From Streptomyces sp. Ru62 (GTDB lineage: Bacteria > Actinomycetota > Actinomycetes > Streptomycetales > Streptomycetaceae): a DNA stretch of 64,000 bases. This document shows, in pieces, positions 1 through 6,895 of the stretch. The stretch's first letter is position 1. The number at the start of each line of letters is the position of its first letter. The stretch is taken from contig NZ_PQSU01000010.1 in the NCBI RefSeq assembly GCF_002920615.1, positions 124,001 to 188,000 on the forward strand, read 5' to 3'. The position numbers and the translations under genes are program-made. The notes beneath the pieces were generated by a model that was not told the origin of the DNA, did no database searches, and saw only the letters and a program-made list of their open reading frames with translations.

Positions 1-498
1 CTGGACGAGCACGGCGCGGAGGTGCCCCTCGGGCAGCCCGGCGAGATCGTCGTCCGGGGACCGCAGGTGGTGCCCGGGTACTGGCGGCGGCCGGACGCCA
101 CCGCCGAGACCTTTCCGGACGGCGAGCTGCGCACCGGCGACATCGGGTTCATGGACGAGCAGGGGTGGCTGTACGTCGTGGACCGCAAGAAGGACATGAT
201 CAACGCGTCCGGTTTCAAGGTGTGGCCGCGCGAGGTCGAGGACGTCCTCTACACCCACCCGGCGGTGCGCGAGGCGGCCGTCGTCGGTGTCCCCGACGGG
301 TACCGTGGCGAGACCGTCAAGGCCTATGTCAGCCTCCGTCCGGGGGCCGAGGCGGACCCGGATGAACTCGCGGTGTACTGCAAGGAGAGACTGGCCGCCT
401 ACAAGTACCCGCGGCAGGTGGAGGTCCTGCCCGACTTGCCCAAGACGGCGAGTGGGAAGATCCTCCGGCGGGAACTGCGTTCCCGCGACAGCGAGTGA
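1..498 (+). CDS. Acyl-CoA synthetase (AMP-binding), C-terminal part
   Basis: Last 165 residues of an ANL-superfamily acyl-CoA ligase; the 5' end is outside the window. These enzymes activate a carboxylic acid as acyl-AMP and transfer it to CoA. Visible are the TGDIG segment, the hinge DRKKDMI before the mobile C-terminal domain, and the PKTASGKILRREL block with the catalytic lysine near the end. The gene stops 4 nt before a TetR regulator. With the facing acyl-CoA dehydrogenase and phosphotransferase genes, this suggests fatty or aromatic acid activation. The substrate cannot be read from this fragment. Confidence 0.93.
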   Translation: MDEHGAEVPLGQPGEIVVRGPQVVPGYWRRPDATAETFPDGELRTGDIGFMDEQGWLYVVDRKKDMINASGFKVWPREVEDVLYTHPAVREAAVVGVPDGYRGETVKAYVSLRPGAEADPDELAVYCKERLAAYKYPRQVEVLPDLPKTASGKILRRELRSRDSE

Positions 499-502
499 CC
501 TC

Positions 503-1117
503 ATGGAAAGGCAGGTGGCGGCAGTGCCCAGGACGACGGACGGAGACGGGACGCCCGTCCCGCAGCGGCTGCTGGCCGCCGCCACCCGGCTCTTCGCCGA
601 GCAGGGCTACGACCGCACCTCCGTGCAGGAGATCGTGGAGGCGGCCGGCGTCACCAAGGGGGCGCTGTACCACTACTTCGGCTCCAAGGACGACCTGCTG
701 CACGAGGTGTACGCGCGCGTGCTGCGCCTCCAGCAGGAGCGGCTGGACACGTTCGCGAACGCCGACGAGCCGGTGGAGAAGCGGCTCAGGGACGCGGCGG
801 CCGACGTCGTCGTCACCACGATCGAGAACCTCGACGACGCGATGATCTTCTTCCGGTCCATGCACCACCTGAGCCCGGAGAAGAACAAGCAGGTCCGCGC
901 CGAGCGCCGGCGCTACCACGAGCGTTTCCGCGCGCTCGTGGAGGAGGGCCAGAAGGCGGGCGTCTTCTCCACGGCGACCCCGGCCGACCTGGTCGTGGAC
1001 TACCACTTCGGCTCGGTCCACCACCTGTCGACGTGGTACCGGCCGGACGGCCCGATGGGCCCCCAGGAGGTGGCCGACCACCTGGCCGACCTGCTCCTGC
1101 GGGCCCTGCGGCCGTAG
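503..1117 (+). CDS. TetR/AcrR family transcriptional regulator
   Basis: One-component repressor of about 200 residues. Counting from ATG 503, the helix-turn-helix lies near residues 38-60 (the VTKGALYHYFGSKDDLL recognition region is typical TetR); the rest is the helical ligand-binding domain. ATG 503 has no good Shine-Dalgarno sequence. GTG 524 lies 12 nt after GGAAAGG and may be the true start, removing seven residues. It follows the acyl-CoA synthetase by 4 nt and converges on the acyl-CoA dehydrogenase gene, so an acyl-CoA ligand is a reasonable inference. Confidence 0.9.
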   Translation: MERQVAAVPRTTDGDGTPVPQRLLAAATRLFAEQGYDRTSVQEIVEAAGVTKGALYHYFGSKDDLLHEVYARVLRLQQERLDTFANADEPVEKRLRDAAADVVVTTIENLDDAMIFFRSMHHLSPEKNKQVRAERRRYHERFRALVEEGQKAGVFSTATPADLVVDYHFGSVHHLSTWYRPDGPMGPQEVADHLADLLLRALRP

Positions 1118-1152
1118 GGACCCCGGATGTACCCGAGGGGTACGGGGGAACC

Positions 1153-2376
1153 TCAGAGGTACTTCTTCAGCTCCCGGCGGGCCAGCGACCGCTGGTGGAC
1201 CTCGTCCGGGCCGTCGGCGAGCATCAGCGTGCGGGCGCTCGCGTACAGCTCGGCCAGCGGGAAGTCCTGGCTCACCCCGCCCGCGCCGTGCAGCTGGATC
1301 GCCCGGTCCAGGATGCCGACCACCGCGCGCGGGGTGGCGATCTTGATGGCCTGGATCTCCGTGTGGGCGCCCTTGTTGCCGACGGTGTCCATCAGCCAGG
1401 CCGTCTTCAGCACCAGCAGCCGCAGCTGCTCGACGGTGACCCGGGCGTCGGCGATCCAGTTCTGGACCACCCCCTGCTGGGCCAGCGCCTTGCCGAACGC
1501 GGTACGGCTCACGGCCCGCCGGCACATCAGCTCGATCGCCCGCTCGGCCATCCCGATCAGCCGCATGCAGTGGTGGATCCGGCCGGGGCCGAGCCGGGCC
1601 TGGGCGATGGCGAAGCCGCCGCCCTCCTCGCCGACGAGGTTCGCCACGGGCACGCGCGCGTGGTCGAAGACGACTTCGGCGTGGCCGCCGTGCGAGTGGT
1701 CCTCGTAGCCGAAGACCTGCATCGCGCGCTTGACCGTGACACCGGGGGTGTCGCGCGGGACCAGGACCATGGACTGCTGGCGGCGGATGTCCGCCCCGTC
1801 CGGGTCCGTCTTGCCCATCACGATGAAGATCTTGCAGTCCGGGTTCATCGCCCCGGAGATGTACCACTTGCGGCCGGTGATGACGTACTCGTCCGTGCCG
1901 TCGGAGGCTCGTTCGATGTGCGTCGTGATGTTCGTGGCATCCGAGGACGCCACCTCCGGCTCGGTCATCGCGAACGCCGACCGGATATCACCCGCCAGCA
2001 GCGGCTCCAGCCACTGCTTCTTCTGCTCCTCGGTGCCGAACTGCGCCAGCACCTCCATGTTTCCCGTGTCGGGCGCGGCGCAGTTGGTCGCGATCGGCGC
2101 GAGGTGCGGGGAGCGGCCGGTGATCTCGGCGAGCGGCGCGTACTGGAGGTTGGTCAGCCCGGCGCCGTACTCGGCGTCCGGGAGGAAGAGGTTCCACAGA
2201 CCCTGCCTGCGGGCCTCGGCCTTCAGTTCCTCGACAACGGCCGGCGTGTCCCAGGGCGAGGCGAGGGCGGCCCGCTGCTCCTCCGCGACCGCCTCGGCGG
2301 GGTACACGTACTCGTCCATGAAGGCGAGGAGCCTGGCGCGCAGCTCCTCGGTGCGCGCGTCGAACGCGAAGTCCAT
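1153..2376 (-). CDS. Acyl-CoA dehydrogenase family protein
   Basis: FAD-dependent acyl-CoA dehydrogenase of 407 residues, carrying out alpha,beta-dehydrogenation of acyl-CoA. It shows the AFAMTEPEVASSDATN flavin/substrate segment, the GRKWYISGA strand and a C-terminal helical domain ending in ARRELKKYL. The C-terminal LADGPDEVHQ replaces the YEGT..Q segment of medium-chain enzymes and resembles the ACAD10/11-like branch. The ATG has GGAAGG upstream at good spacing. It starts 5 nt after the phosphotransferase stop, so the two are an operon; ACAD11-like enzymes are known to work with such kinase domains on 4-hydroxyacyl-CoAs. That pairing here is an inference. Confidence 0.93.
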   Translation of the reverse strand: MDFAFDARTEELRARLLAFMDEYVYPAEAVAEEQRAALASPWDTPAVVEELKAEARRQGLWNLFLPDAEYGAGLTNLQYAPLAEITGRSPHLAPIATNCAAPDTGNMEVLAQFGTEEQKKQWLEPLLAGDIRSAFAMTEPEVASSDATNITTHIERASDGTDEYVITGRKWYISGAMNPDCKIFIVMGKTDPDGADIRRQQSMVLVPRDTPGVTVKRAMQVFGYEDHSHGGHAEVVFDHARVPVANLVGEEGGGFAIAQARLGPGRIHHCMRLIGMAERAIELMCRRAVSRTAFGKALAQQGVVQNWIADARVTVEQLRLLVLKTAWLMDTVGNKGAHTEIQAIKIATPRAVVGILDRAIQLHGAGGVSQDFPLAELYASARTLMLADGPDEVHQRSLARRELKKYL

Positions 2377-2381
2377 GCCGG

Positions 2382-3404
2382 TCAGCCTTCCTGAAGAGTG
2401 GTCAGTCCGTGGTGGATGAAGACGGGCACGAGGTCGCCGATGCGGTCGAAACCACGGCCGACCGTCTGGCCGAGCGTGTACCGGTAGTGGATGCCCTCCA
2501 GGATCACGGCGAGCTTGAACCAGGCGAACGCCGTGTACCAGGAGACGGCCGAGACGTCCCGGCCGGAGCGGGCGGCGTACCGCTCGACCAGCTCCCGCGG
2601 CTCGGGGTGCCCCGGCGCCTCGGCGGTGGTGGAGACGGGCGAGTCGGGCATCCCGAGCGGCAGGCTGTACATCACGAGCAGGCCCAGGTCGGTGAGCGGG
2701 TCGCCGAGCGTGGACATCTCCCAGTCGAGGATCGCCTTGATCCTGTCGTCGTCCCCGATGAGGACGTTGTCCAGGCGGTAGTCGCCGTGGACGACCGTCG
2801 GGGCGGGGGAGGCGGGCAGTTGGCGGCCGAGGGCGGCGTGCAGCTCGTCGATGCCCGCCAGCTCGCGGTTGCGGGAGGCGTCCAGCTGCTTGCCCCAGCG
2901 GCGCAGCTGGCGGTCCAGGAAGCCCTCCGGGCGGCCGAAGTCGGCGAGACCCACCTCGGCGGGGTCCACGGCGTGCAGCTCGACCAGCGTGTCCACCAGG
3001 GACAGCACCGCGTTCCGGGTGCGCTCCGCGCCGAGCGGGGCGAGCTGGTCGGCGGTGCGGTACGGCGTACCCTGAACGAACTCCATGACGTAGAAGGGCG
3101 CCCCGAGCACCTCCTCGTCCTCGCACAGCAGCAGCGGGCGCGGGACCGGCACCCGGGTCGGGTGCAGCGCGCTGATCACCCGGTGCTCGCGCCTCATGTC
3201 GTGCGCGGTGGCCAGCACATGCCCGAGCGGCGGCCGGCGGACGACCCACTGGGACGTGCCGTCCGAGAGCGCGTAGGTGAGGTTCGACCGTCCGCCCTCG
3301 ATCAGCCGTCCGGTCAGGGGGCCGTTCACCAGGCCGGGGCGCTCGCGGTCGAGCAGGGCGCGCAGCCGGTCAAGGTCGAGACCGGGCGGGTGGTCGGCGC
3401 TCAT
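2382..3404 (-). CDS. Phosphotransferase family protein (APH/ACAD10-type kinase)
   Basis: 340-residue kinase-fold protein of the aminoglycoside phosphotransferase family, in the branch found with acyl-CoA dehydrogenases. The catalytic loop reads VVHGDYRLDNVL and the metal-binding segment ILDWEMSTLGDP, both intact. The ATG is preceded by TAGGAG. It is first in a two-gene operon with the acyl-CoA dehydrogenase. In eukaryotic ACAD10/11 the equivalent domains are fused and phosphorylate 4-hydroxyacyl-CoA before dehydrogenation. A role in hydroxy-fatty-acid or lactone catabolism is therefore more likely than antibiotic resistance. Confidence 0.9.
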   Translation of the reverse strand: MSADHPPGLDLDRLRALLDRERPGLVNGPLTGRLIEGGRSNLTYALSDGTSQWVVRRPPLGHVLATAHDMRREHRVISALHPTRVPVPRPLLLCEDEEVLGAPFYVMEFVQGTPYRTADQLAPLGAERTRNAVLSLVDTLVELHAVDPAEVGLADFGRPEGFLDRQLRRWGKQLDASRNRELAGIDELHAALGRQLPASPAPTVVHGDYRLDNVLIGDDDRIKAILDWEMSTLGDPLTDLGLLVMYSLPLGMPDSPVSTTAEAPGHPEPRELVERYAARSGRDVSAVSWYTAFAWFKLAVILEGIHYRYTLGQTVGRGFDRIGDLVPVFIHHGLTTLQEG

Positions 3405-3571
3405 TCATCACTCCTACGAACCGGCGAACAAGACTGGACTCATGATGCCGACCGGTCGGTATGCCGTCCAGTGCGCGGGGTGAAGATCGGGCGGAACGTG
3501 ACCGGAGCCACGATAGGCCGACGGCCCCCCGGTGCGCTGCCCGGGAGCCGTCGGCCCTCGCCCGCGGTGGG

Positions 3572-3871
3572 TCAGTGGTCGTCCCAGTGGTCCCCGTGCT
3601 CGGCGTGCCGGTGCCCGTCGTGCAGATAGTCCACGTGGTCGCCGTGCGGCACCTGGGCGTGTCCGCACTCGTCGTGGTGCACGTGCTCATGGCCCTCGTG
3701 GACGGAGTGCCCGGCCGGCTCGCACTCGTCCCAGTGGCCCTCGTGCTCCCGGTGCAGATGGCCGTCGTGGACGTAGTCGACGTGGTCGCCGTGCGGCACG
3801 GCGTGGTGTCCGCAGTCCGGCCCGTGGCGGTGCGTCGTGTGCTCGGTGTGTTCCTGGTGGAGGGCGGTCAT
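3572..3871 (-). CDS. Small histidine-rich repeat protein, putative metal binder
   Basis: 99-residue protein with 29 His by my count, three Cys (20, 50, 69) and many Asp/Glu. Two copies of a 27-residue unit occur, starting AVPHGDHVDYVHDGH (near residue 24) and QVPHGDHVDYLHDGH (near residue 73), each ending HWDEC or HWDDH. They are separated by a spacer rich in GH and EH pairs. No signal peptide or membrane segment is visible. The ATG follows AAGGTGAGC. Similar small Streptomyces proteins are often annotated loosely as zinc transport proteins; binding or buffering of Zn, Ni or Cu is my inference. It stands alone, with no transporter beside it. Confidence 0.8.
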   Translation of the reverse strand: MTALHQEHTEHTTHRHGPDCGHHAVPHGDHVDYVHDGHLHREHEGHWDECEPAGHSVHEGHEHVHHDECGHAQVPHGDHVDYLHDGHRHAEHGDHWDDH

Positions 3872-3936
3872 GGTGCTCACCTTCGGGGGGTACGGGATGC
3901 CTGACGTCCGCAGACTGCCACGCGAAAGCCGCGTAT

Positions 3937-3948
3937 CGGGACATCCCG
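3937..3948. promoter_or_regulatory. Short inverted repeat upstream of the His-rich gene
   Basis: CGGGA-CA-TCCCG, a 5-bp inverted repeat about 66 bp upstream of the start codon of the His-rich protein. Its position suits an operator, but it is short and GC-rich so chance is possible. I saw no AT-rich Zur-like palindrome in this gap. Confidence 0.25.
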
Positions 3949-4059
3949 GTTGCGTGGCGCACGAGTACCCCGCAGAGCTGAGGACACCAAGGGCACCGGC
4001 TGCCGCCGCGGCGTCCCCGAGGACGAATGGCGTGCGGCGGGCAGGGAGTCGGGCCGGCC

Positions 4060-4389
4060 CTAGACCACCACCAGTACGGCCGCGCACACCGCCATCGCCA
4101 CCGCGCACAGCACCGCCGCCGTCGCGTGGCGCGGGGCGAAGGCGGGCGGTGGGGTGCCGGCCGCCAGGGCGTGGATGCGGAGGTGGGCGACCCGGAGGAA
4201 GGCCAGGCACAGCCCGCAGCACAGCGCGCACAGGACGATCCCGGTGGCCGAGGCGCCGCCGTGCAGCGCCGTCCTCACGGCCAGTACGGCGGCCACCGCC
4301 GCCGACAGGGTCGTACGCCGCCAGGCCAGCCGGGTGCGCTCCGGCTGGAGCCCGGGGTCCCGCCCGGCGCCCGCCTCCCCGGCGCTCAC
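4060..4389 (-). CDS. DUF202 family membrane protein (second of pair)
   Basis: 109-residue membrane protein starting at a GTG that overlaps the stop of the preceding DUF202 gene (GTGA), so translation is probably coupled. The N-terminal LQPERTRLAWRRTTL segment is the DUF202 signature. Three hydrophobic stretches follow (about residues 28-43, 48-66 and 88-109). Function is unknown in the family. Two adjacent, different DUF202 proteins suggest a heteromeric membrane complex, which is an inference. Confidence 0.85.
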   Translation of the reverse strand: MSAGEAGAGRDPGLQPERTRLAWRRTTLSAAVAAVLAVRTALHGGASATGIVLCALCCGLCLAFLRVAHLRIHALAAGTPPPAFAPRHATAAVLCAVAMAVCAAVLVVV

Positions 4390-4778
4390 CCCTCCCACCC
4401 CACCAGGACCACCAGCACCATCGCTACGGCCACCACCGCCACGACCAGGCTCAGCAGCGCGGGGAAGCGGGACGTGGGCAGGTCCTCGCCGCGGCGCATC
4501 GCGCGCTCGCAGCGCACCCAGTGGTTCACGGCGCGCAGGGAGCACAGGGCGCCGGCCGCGAGCAGGGCCAGCGCGAGCCCGACCCGCCAGGCCCAGCGCA
4601 GGTCCGGGAGGAACTGGTCCACCGCGAATCCGCCGCCGATCAGCGCGAGCGCGGTGCGCAGCCAGGCGAGGAAGGTGCGCTCGTTGGCCAGCGAGAACCG
4701 GTAGTCGGGAGTTCCGCCCTCGTCCCGCACCCGCTCCGGCGCGAACCACAGCCGGATGTTCCGCACGAATTCGCTCAC
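4386..4778 (-). CDS. DUF202 family (YidH-like) membrane protein
   Basis: 130-residue protein with the DUF202 motif LANERTFLAWLRTALALIGGG near residues 30-50 and three predicted membrane helices. It starts with GTG, 21 nt after the NUDIX gene stop, and overlaps the next DUF202 gene by 4 nt. This forms a NUDIX-DUF202-DUF202 operon on the minus strand. YidH-like proteins have no settled function. Confidence 0.88.
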   Translation of the reverse strand: MSEFVRNIRLWFAPERVRDEGGTPDYRFSLANERTFLAWLRTALALIGGGFAVDQFLPDLRWAWRVGLALALLAAGALCSLRAVNHWVRCERAMRRGEDLPTSRFPALLSLVVAVVAVAMVLVVLVGWEG

Positions 4779-4799
4779 GCGGCCGACCCTACCCGGCGG

Positions 4800-5324
4800 T
4801 CACCGGCCCGCCCGGAACGCCCGCAGCCGCTCGTAGGCCGCCAGCCCGTCCGGTACCCACTCCCACTCGCCGAGCCGCCGCTCGACCTCCTCCTCGGGCA
4901 GAAAGGCGTGCCACTGGACCTCCTCCGCCTGCGGTCGCACGGGCAGCTCGCAGCGCACCTCGTACACCGCCGACCACCAGGTGTTCCCGGCGCCGTCGTC
5001 GTAGAGGAACTTGAAGAGGAACTCCGGCCGGGGAAGGCCCGTCACGCCCAGCTCCTCCTCGGCCTCCCGCAGCGCCGCCTCGCCGTAGGACTCGCCCGCG
5101 CCGACGACCCCGCCGACGAACAGGTCGTACAGGGAGGGGAACACCAGTTTGGTCGCCGTGCGCCGGTGCACGAAGAGCCGGCCGGCCGCGTCCCGGGCCT
5201 CGATGAACACACAGCGGTGGCGCAGCCCTCGGGCATAGGCCTCGCCGCGCGGGCACTGGGCGACGACCCGGTCGTGCTCGTCGACGATGTCGAGGATCTC
5301 GTCAGCAGGATTCATGCCCGTCAT
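4800..5324 (-). CDS. NUDIX hydrolase
   Basis: 174-residue NUDIX protein with a complete box: Gly, five residues, Glu, SYGEAAL, then REAEEELGV, around residues 72-94. These enzymes hydrolyse nucleoside diphosphates linked to another moiety. The N-terminal DIVDEHDRVVAQCPRGEAYA resembles the YfcD / isopentenyl-diphosphate-isomerase-like NUDIX branch, so the substrate is open. Two ATG codons (5324 and 5315) are possible starts and neither has a strong ribosome site. It heads the operon with two DUF202 membrane genes. Confidence 0.92.
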   Translation of the reverse strand: MTGMNPADEILDIVDEHDRVVAQCPRGEAYARGLRHRCVFIEARDAAGRLFVHRRTATKLVFPSLYDLFVGGVVGAGESYGEAALREAEEELGVTGLPRPEFLFKFLYDDGAGNTWWSAVYEVRCELPVRPQAEEVQWHAFLPEEEVERRLGEWEWVPDGLAAYERLRAFRAGR

Positions 5325-5325
5325 C

Positions 5326-5645
5326 CAAGCAGGGCCGACTTGACCAGGCGGGGGCGCCTCGATCGGGCGCGGGGTCTCGTGCGGGCCGGTCGCCTGGTTC
5401 GGGCTCGGGCCGCCTCGTCCAAGCAGGGCTGCCCCGTCCGGGCAGGGCTGCCCCCGGCCGGGCAGGGCTGCCCCCGGCCGGGCAGGGTCGCCTGGTTCGG
5501 GCCGGGGTGTCCCGTGCGGGGGCCGGGTCGCCTGGTTCGGGCGGGGCCGTTTCGTGCGGGCAGGGCAGCCCCGCCCGGGCAGGCTGCCCCCCGGCCGGGC
5601 AAGGGGCGCCTGGTCCGGGCAGGGCCGCCCCGCCCGGGCGCGGCA
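5326..5645. repeat. Degenerate GC-rich tandem repeat region
   Basis: No gene is seen in this roughly 320-bp gap between the NUDIX gene and the DMT permease gene. It is made of decayed repeats. TCGCCTGGTTCGGGC occurs near 5389, 5488 and 5528, with a variant near 5607. GGGCAGGGCTGCCCC-type palindromes recur between 5420 and 5480. C-TCGTGCGGGC-like blocks occur near 5375, 5509 and 5550. Two units are 40 bp apart (5487 and 5527). The G/C palindromes can form hairpins and may also end transcription of the permease gene. Confidence 0.7.
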
Positions 5646-5648
5646 CGC

Positions 5649-6563
5649 TCAGCGGCGTTGGAGGTCCCGGGTGCCCGGTTCTGTCTCCGCAGTGCCGCAC
5701 GGCATCGCGGGATGCAGTCCGAGCAGCACGATGCCCGCCACCACCGCCGCGAGCCCGGCCGCCTCCCCGGCCAGCGCCCCGGTGTCGGTGCGCAGCCGGT
5801 CGCCCATGAAGCCCACGCCGCACAGGATCCCGGCGAGCGGCTCGGCCGCCGTGAGCGCGGGCAGCGACATGCGCAGCGGGGCCGTCTCGAACGCGCTCTG
5901 CACCAGGACCAGGCCGGTGACCCCGCAGGCCACCACGCCGTACGGCTGCCAGCCGGTGAACAGTTCGGTGAGGCCGCCGTCGGAGAAGCGGGTGCCGCTC
6001 ACCCGGGTCAGCGCGTCCTGGACGCCGTAGAGCAGCCCGGCCGCCAGGGCCAGCAGCACCGGGCCCCAGCTCAGCCGGGAGCGCTTGGCGTACGTCGTCA
6101 GGACCAGGGCCGCGCCCACCACCGCTCCGATGATCAGCCAGTGCCGCAGCGGATCGGTGACCGCCGTGCCGCCGCGCGGCTCGCCCGCGACGATGAACGC
6201 GCTCACCCCGCCCGCGAGCAGCAGCAGCCCCGCCCAGCCCTGGCGGCCGAGCGGTTGCCCGGTCTGGTGCCGGGAGAGGGCGAGGGCGAACAGCAGGTTG
6301 GTCGCGAGCAGCGGCTCGACCAGGGAGATCTCGCCCTTGCCGAGGGCGATCGCGCCGAGCACCATGCCGGCCACCATCAGCCCGAGACCGCCCAGCCAGC
6401 GTGGTATCCGCATGAGGTCGAGCAGCAGTCGGAAGGAGAGGAAGTCGCTGAGCGGGGCCTTCTGCGCCGCGTTCTGCTGGAGCACGAATCCGAAACCCAG
6501 ACAGCAGGCCGCGCTCACGGCGAGAAGGAGAACCAGAACCGACACGCTGTGTACCTCGATCAT
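5649..6563 (-). CDS. DMT-superfamily (EamA-like) permease
   Basis: 304-residue integral membrane protein with about nine or ten hydrophobic helices and the two-fold layout of drug/metabolite transporters. It shows EISLVEPLLATNLLFALAL in the first half and LTAAEPLAGILCGVGFMGD in the second, the repeated Glu-Pro helix of EamA domains. The start ATG at 6563 precedes a clear first helix (VLVLLLAVSAACCLGFGFVL). Its substrate is unknown. The upstream region holds two matching 12-bp palindromes, which suggests regulated expression. Confidence 0.85.
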   Translation of the reverse strand: MIEVHSVSVLVLLLAVSAACCLGFGFVLQQNAAQKAPLSDFLSFRLLLDLMRIPRWLGGLGLMVAGMVLGAIALGKGEISLVEPLLATNLLFALALSRHQTGQPLGRQGWAGLLLLAGGVSAFIVAGEPRGGTAVTDPLRHWLIIGAVVGAALVLTTYAKRSRLSWGPVLLALAAGLLYGVQDALTRVSGTRFSDGGLTELFTGWQPYGVVACGVTGLVLVQSAFETAPLRMSLPALTAAEPLAGILCGVGFMGDRLRTDTGALAGEAAGLAAVVAGIVLLGLHPAMPCGTAETEPGTRDLQRR

Positions 6564-6704
6564 CCGGCCGTACCACGGGCGGTAGTGGCCGACTGTAGCG
6601 CTCCCGGGACGGCATTGCCCCGGAAGTACCCGGAACCGGGCGGTTGACTCGTCGTGGTCCGGGGCCTGACTCGCCATGGTCCGGGGCCGGGACCCGCGGC
6701 GCCA

Positions 6705-6759
6705 TGGCGTACGCCACAGAAGCCGGGGCGTGCGCCCGGAAACGGGATGGCATACGCCA
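6705..6759. promoter_or_regulatory. Paired 12-bp palindromes, putative operator
   Basis: TGGCGTACGCCA at 6705-6716 is a perfect palindrome. TGGCATACGCCA at 6748-6759 differs by one base. Both are followed by CACAG-A-A and share about 18 matching bases. Their centres are 43 bp apart, about four helical turns. They lie in the 332-bp gap (6564-6895) between the divergent DMT permease and TPR-like genes; no other gene is seen there. A dimeric repressor site is inferred, but the regulator is not identifiable. Confidence 0.5.
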
Positions 6760-6871
6760 CAGGAACCTTCCCGGCCCGGGCTTCGAGCGACCCGGCCCAC
6801 CTGCATCGGGACGATCAAGTTCCGTTGCCCGTAAGGAAGTTGAAGCTCGTACCATCACCGTTCCGCTTGAC

Positions 6872-6894
6872 GCAAACCTTGGCTGAGGGTTTGC
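6872..6894 (+). promoter_or_regulatory. Hairpin overlapping the ribosome site of the TTA gene
   Basis: GCAAACC (6872-6878) pairs perfectly with GGTTTGC (6888-6894) across a 9-nt loop. The 3' arm overlaps the GAGGG ribosome site used by GTG 6896. TTGACG (6867-6872) just upstream could be a -35 element instead, in which case the hairpin would be partly promoter DNA. Either reading puts a control element right at the start of the gene. Confidence 0.45.
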
Positions 6895-6895
6895 T

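Noticed and set aside
1153..3249. Apparent fusion of acyl-CoA dehydrogenase with an upstream 290-residue extension
   Set aside because: The upstream part is only an open frame across the phosphotransferase gene, which is clearly coded in another frame. The dehydrogenase has its own ATG and ribosome site.
3872..4059. Zur or Nur box before the His-rich gene
   Set aside because: The gap lacks the AT-rich inverted repeat expected for these regulators; only a GC-rich CGGGA-CA-TCCCG was seen.
3837..6647. Very long open frame (over 900 codons) on the plus strand
   Set aside because: High-GC shadow lying antisense to the NUDIX, DUF202 and DMT genes. The predicted protein is Arg/Pro/Gly-rich low complexity with no domain.
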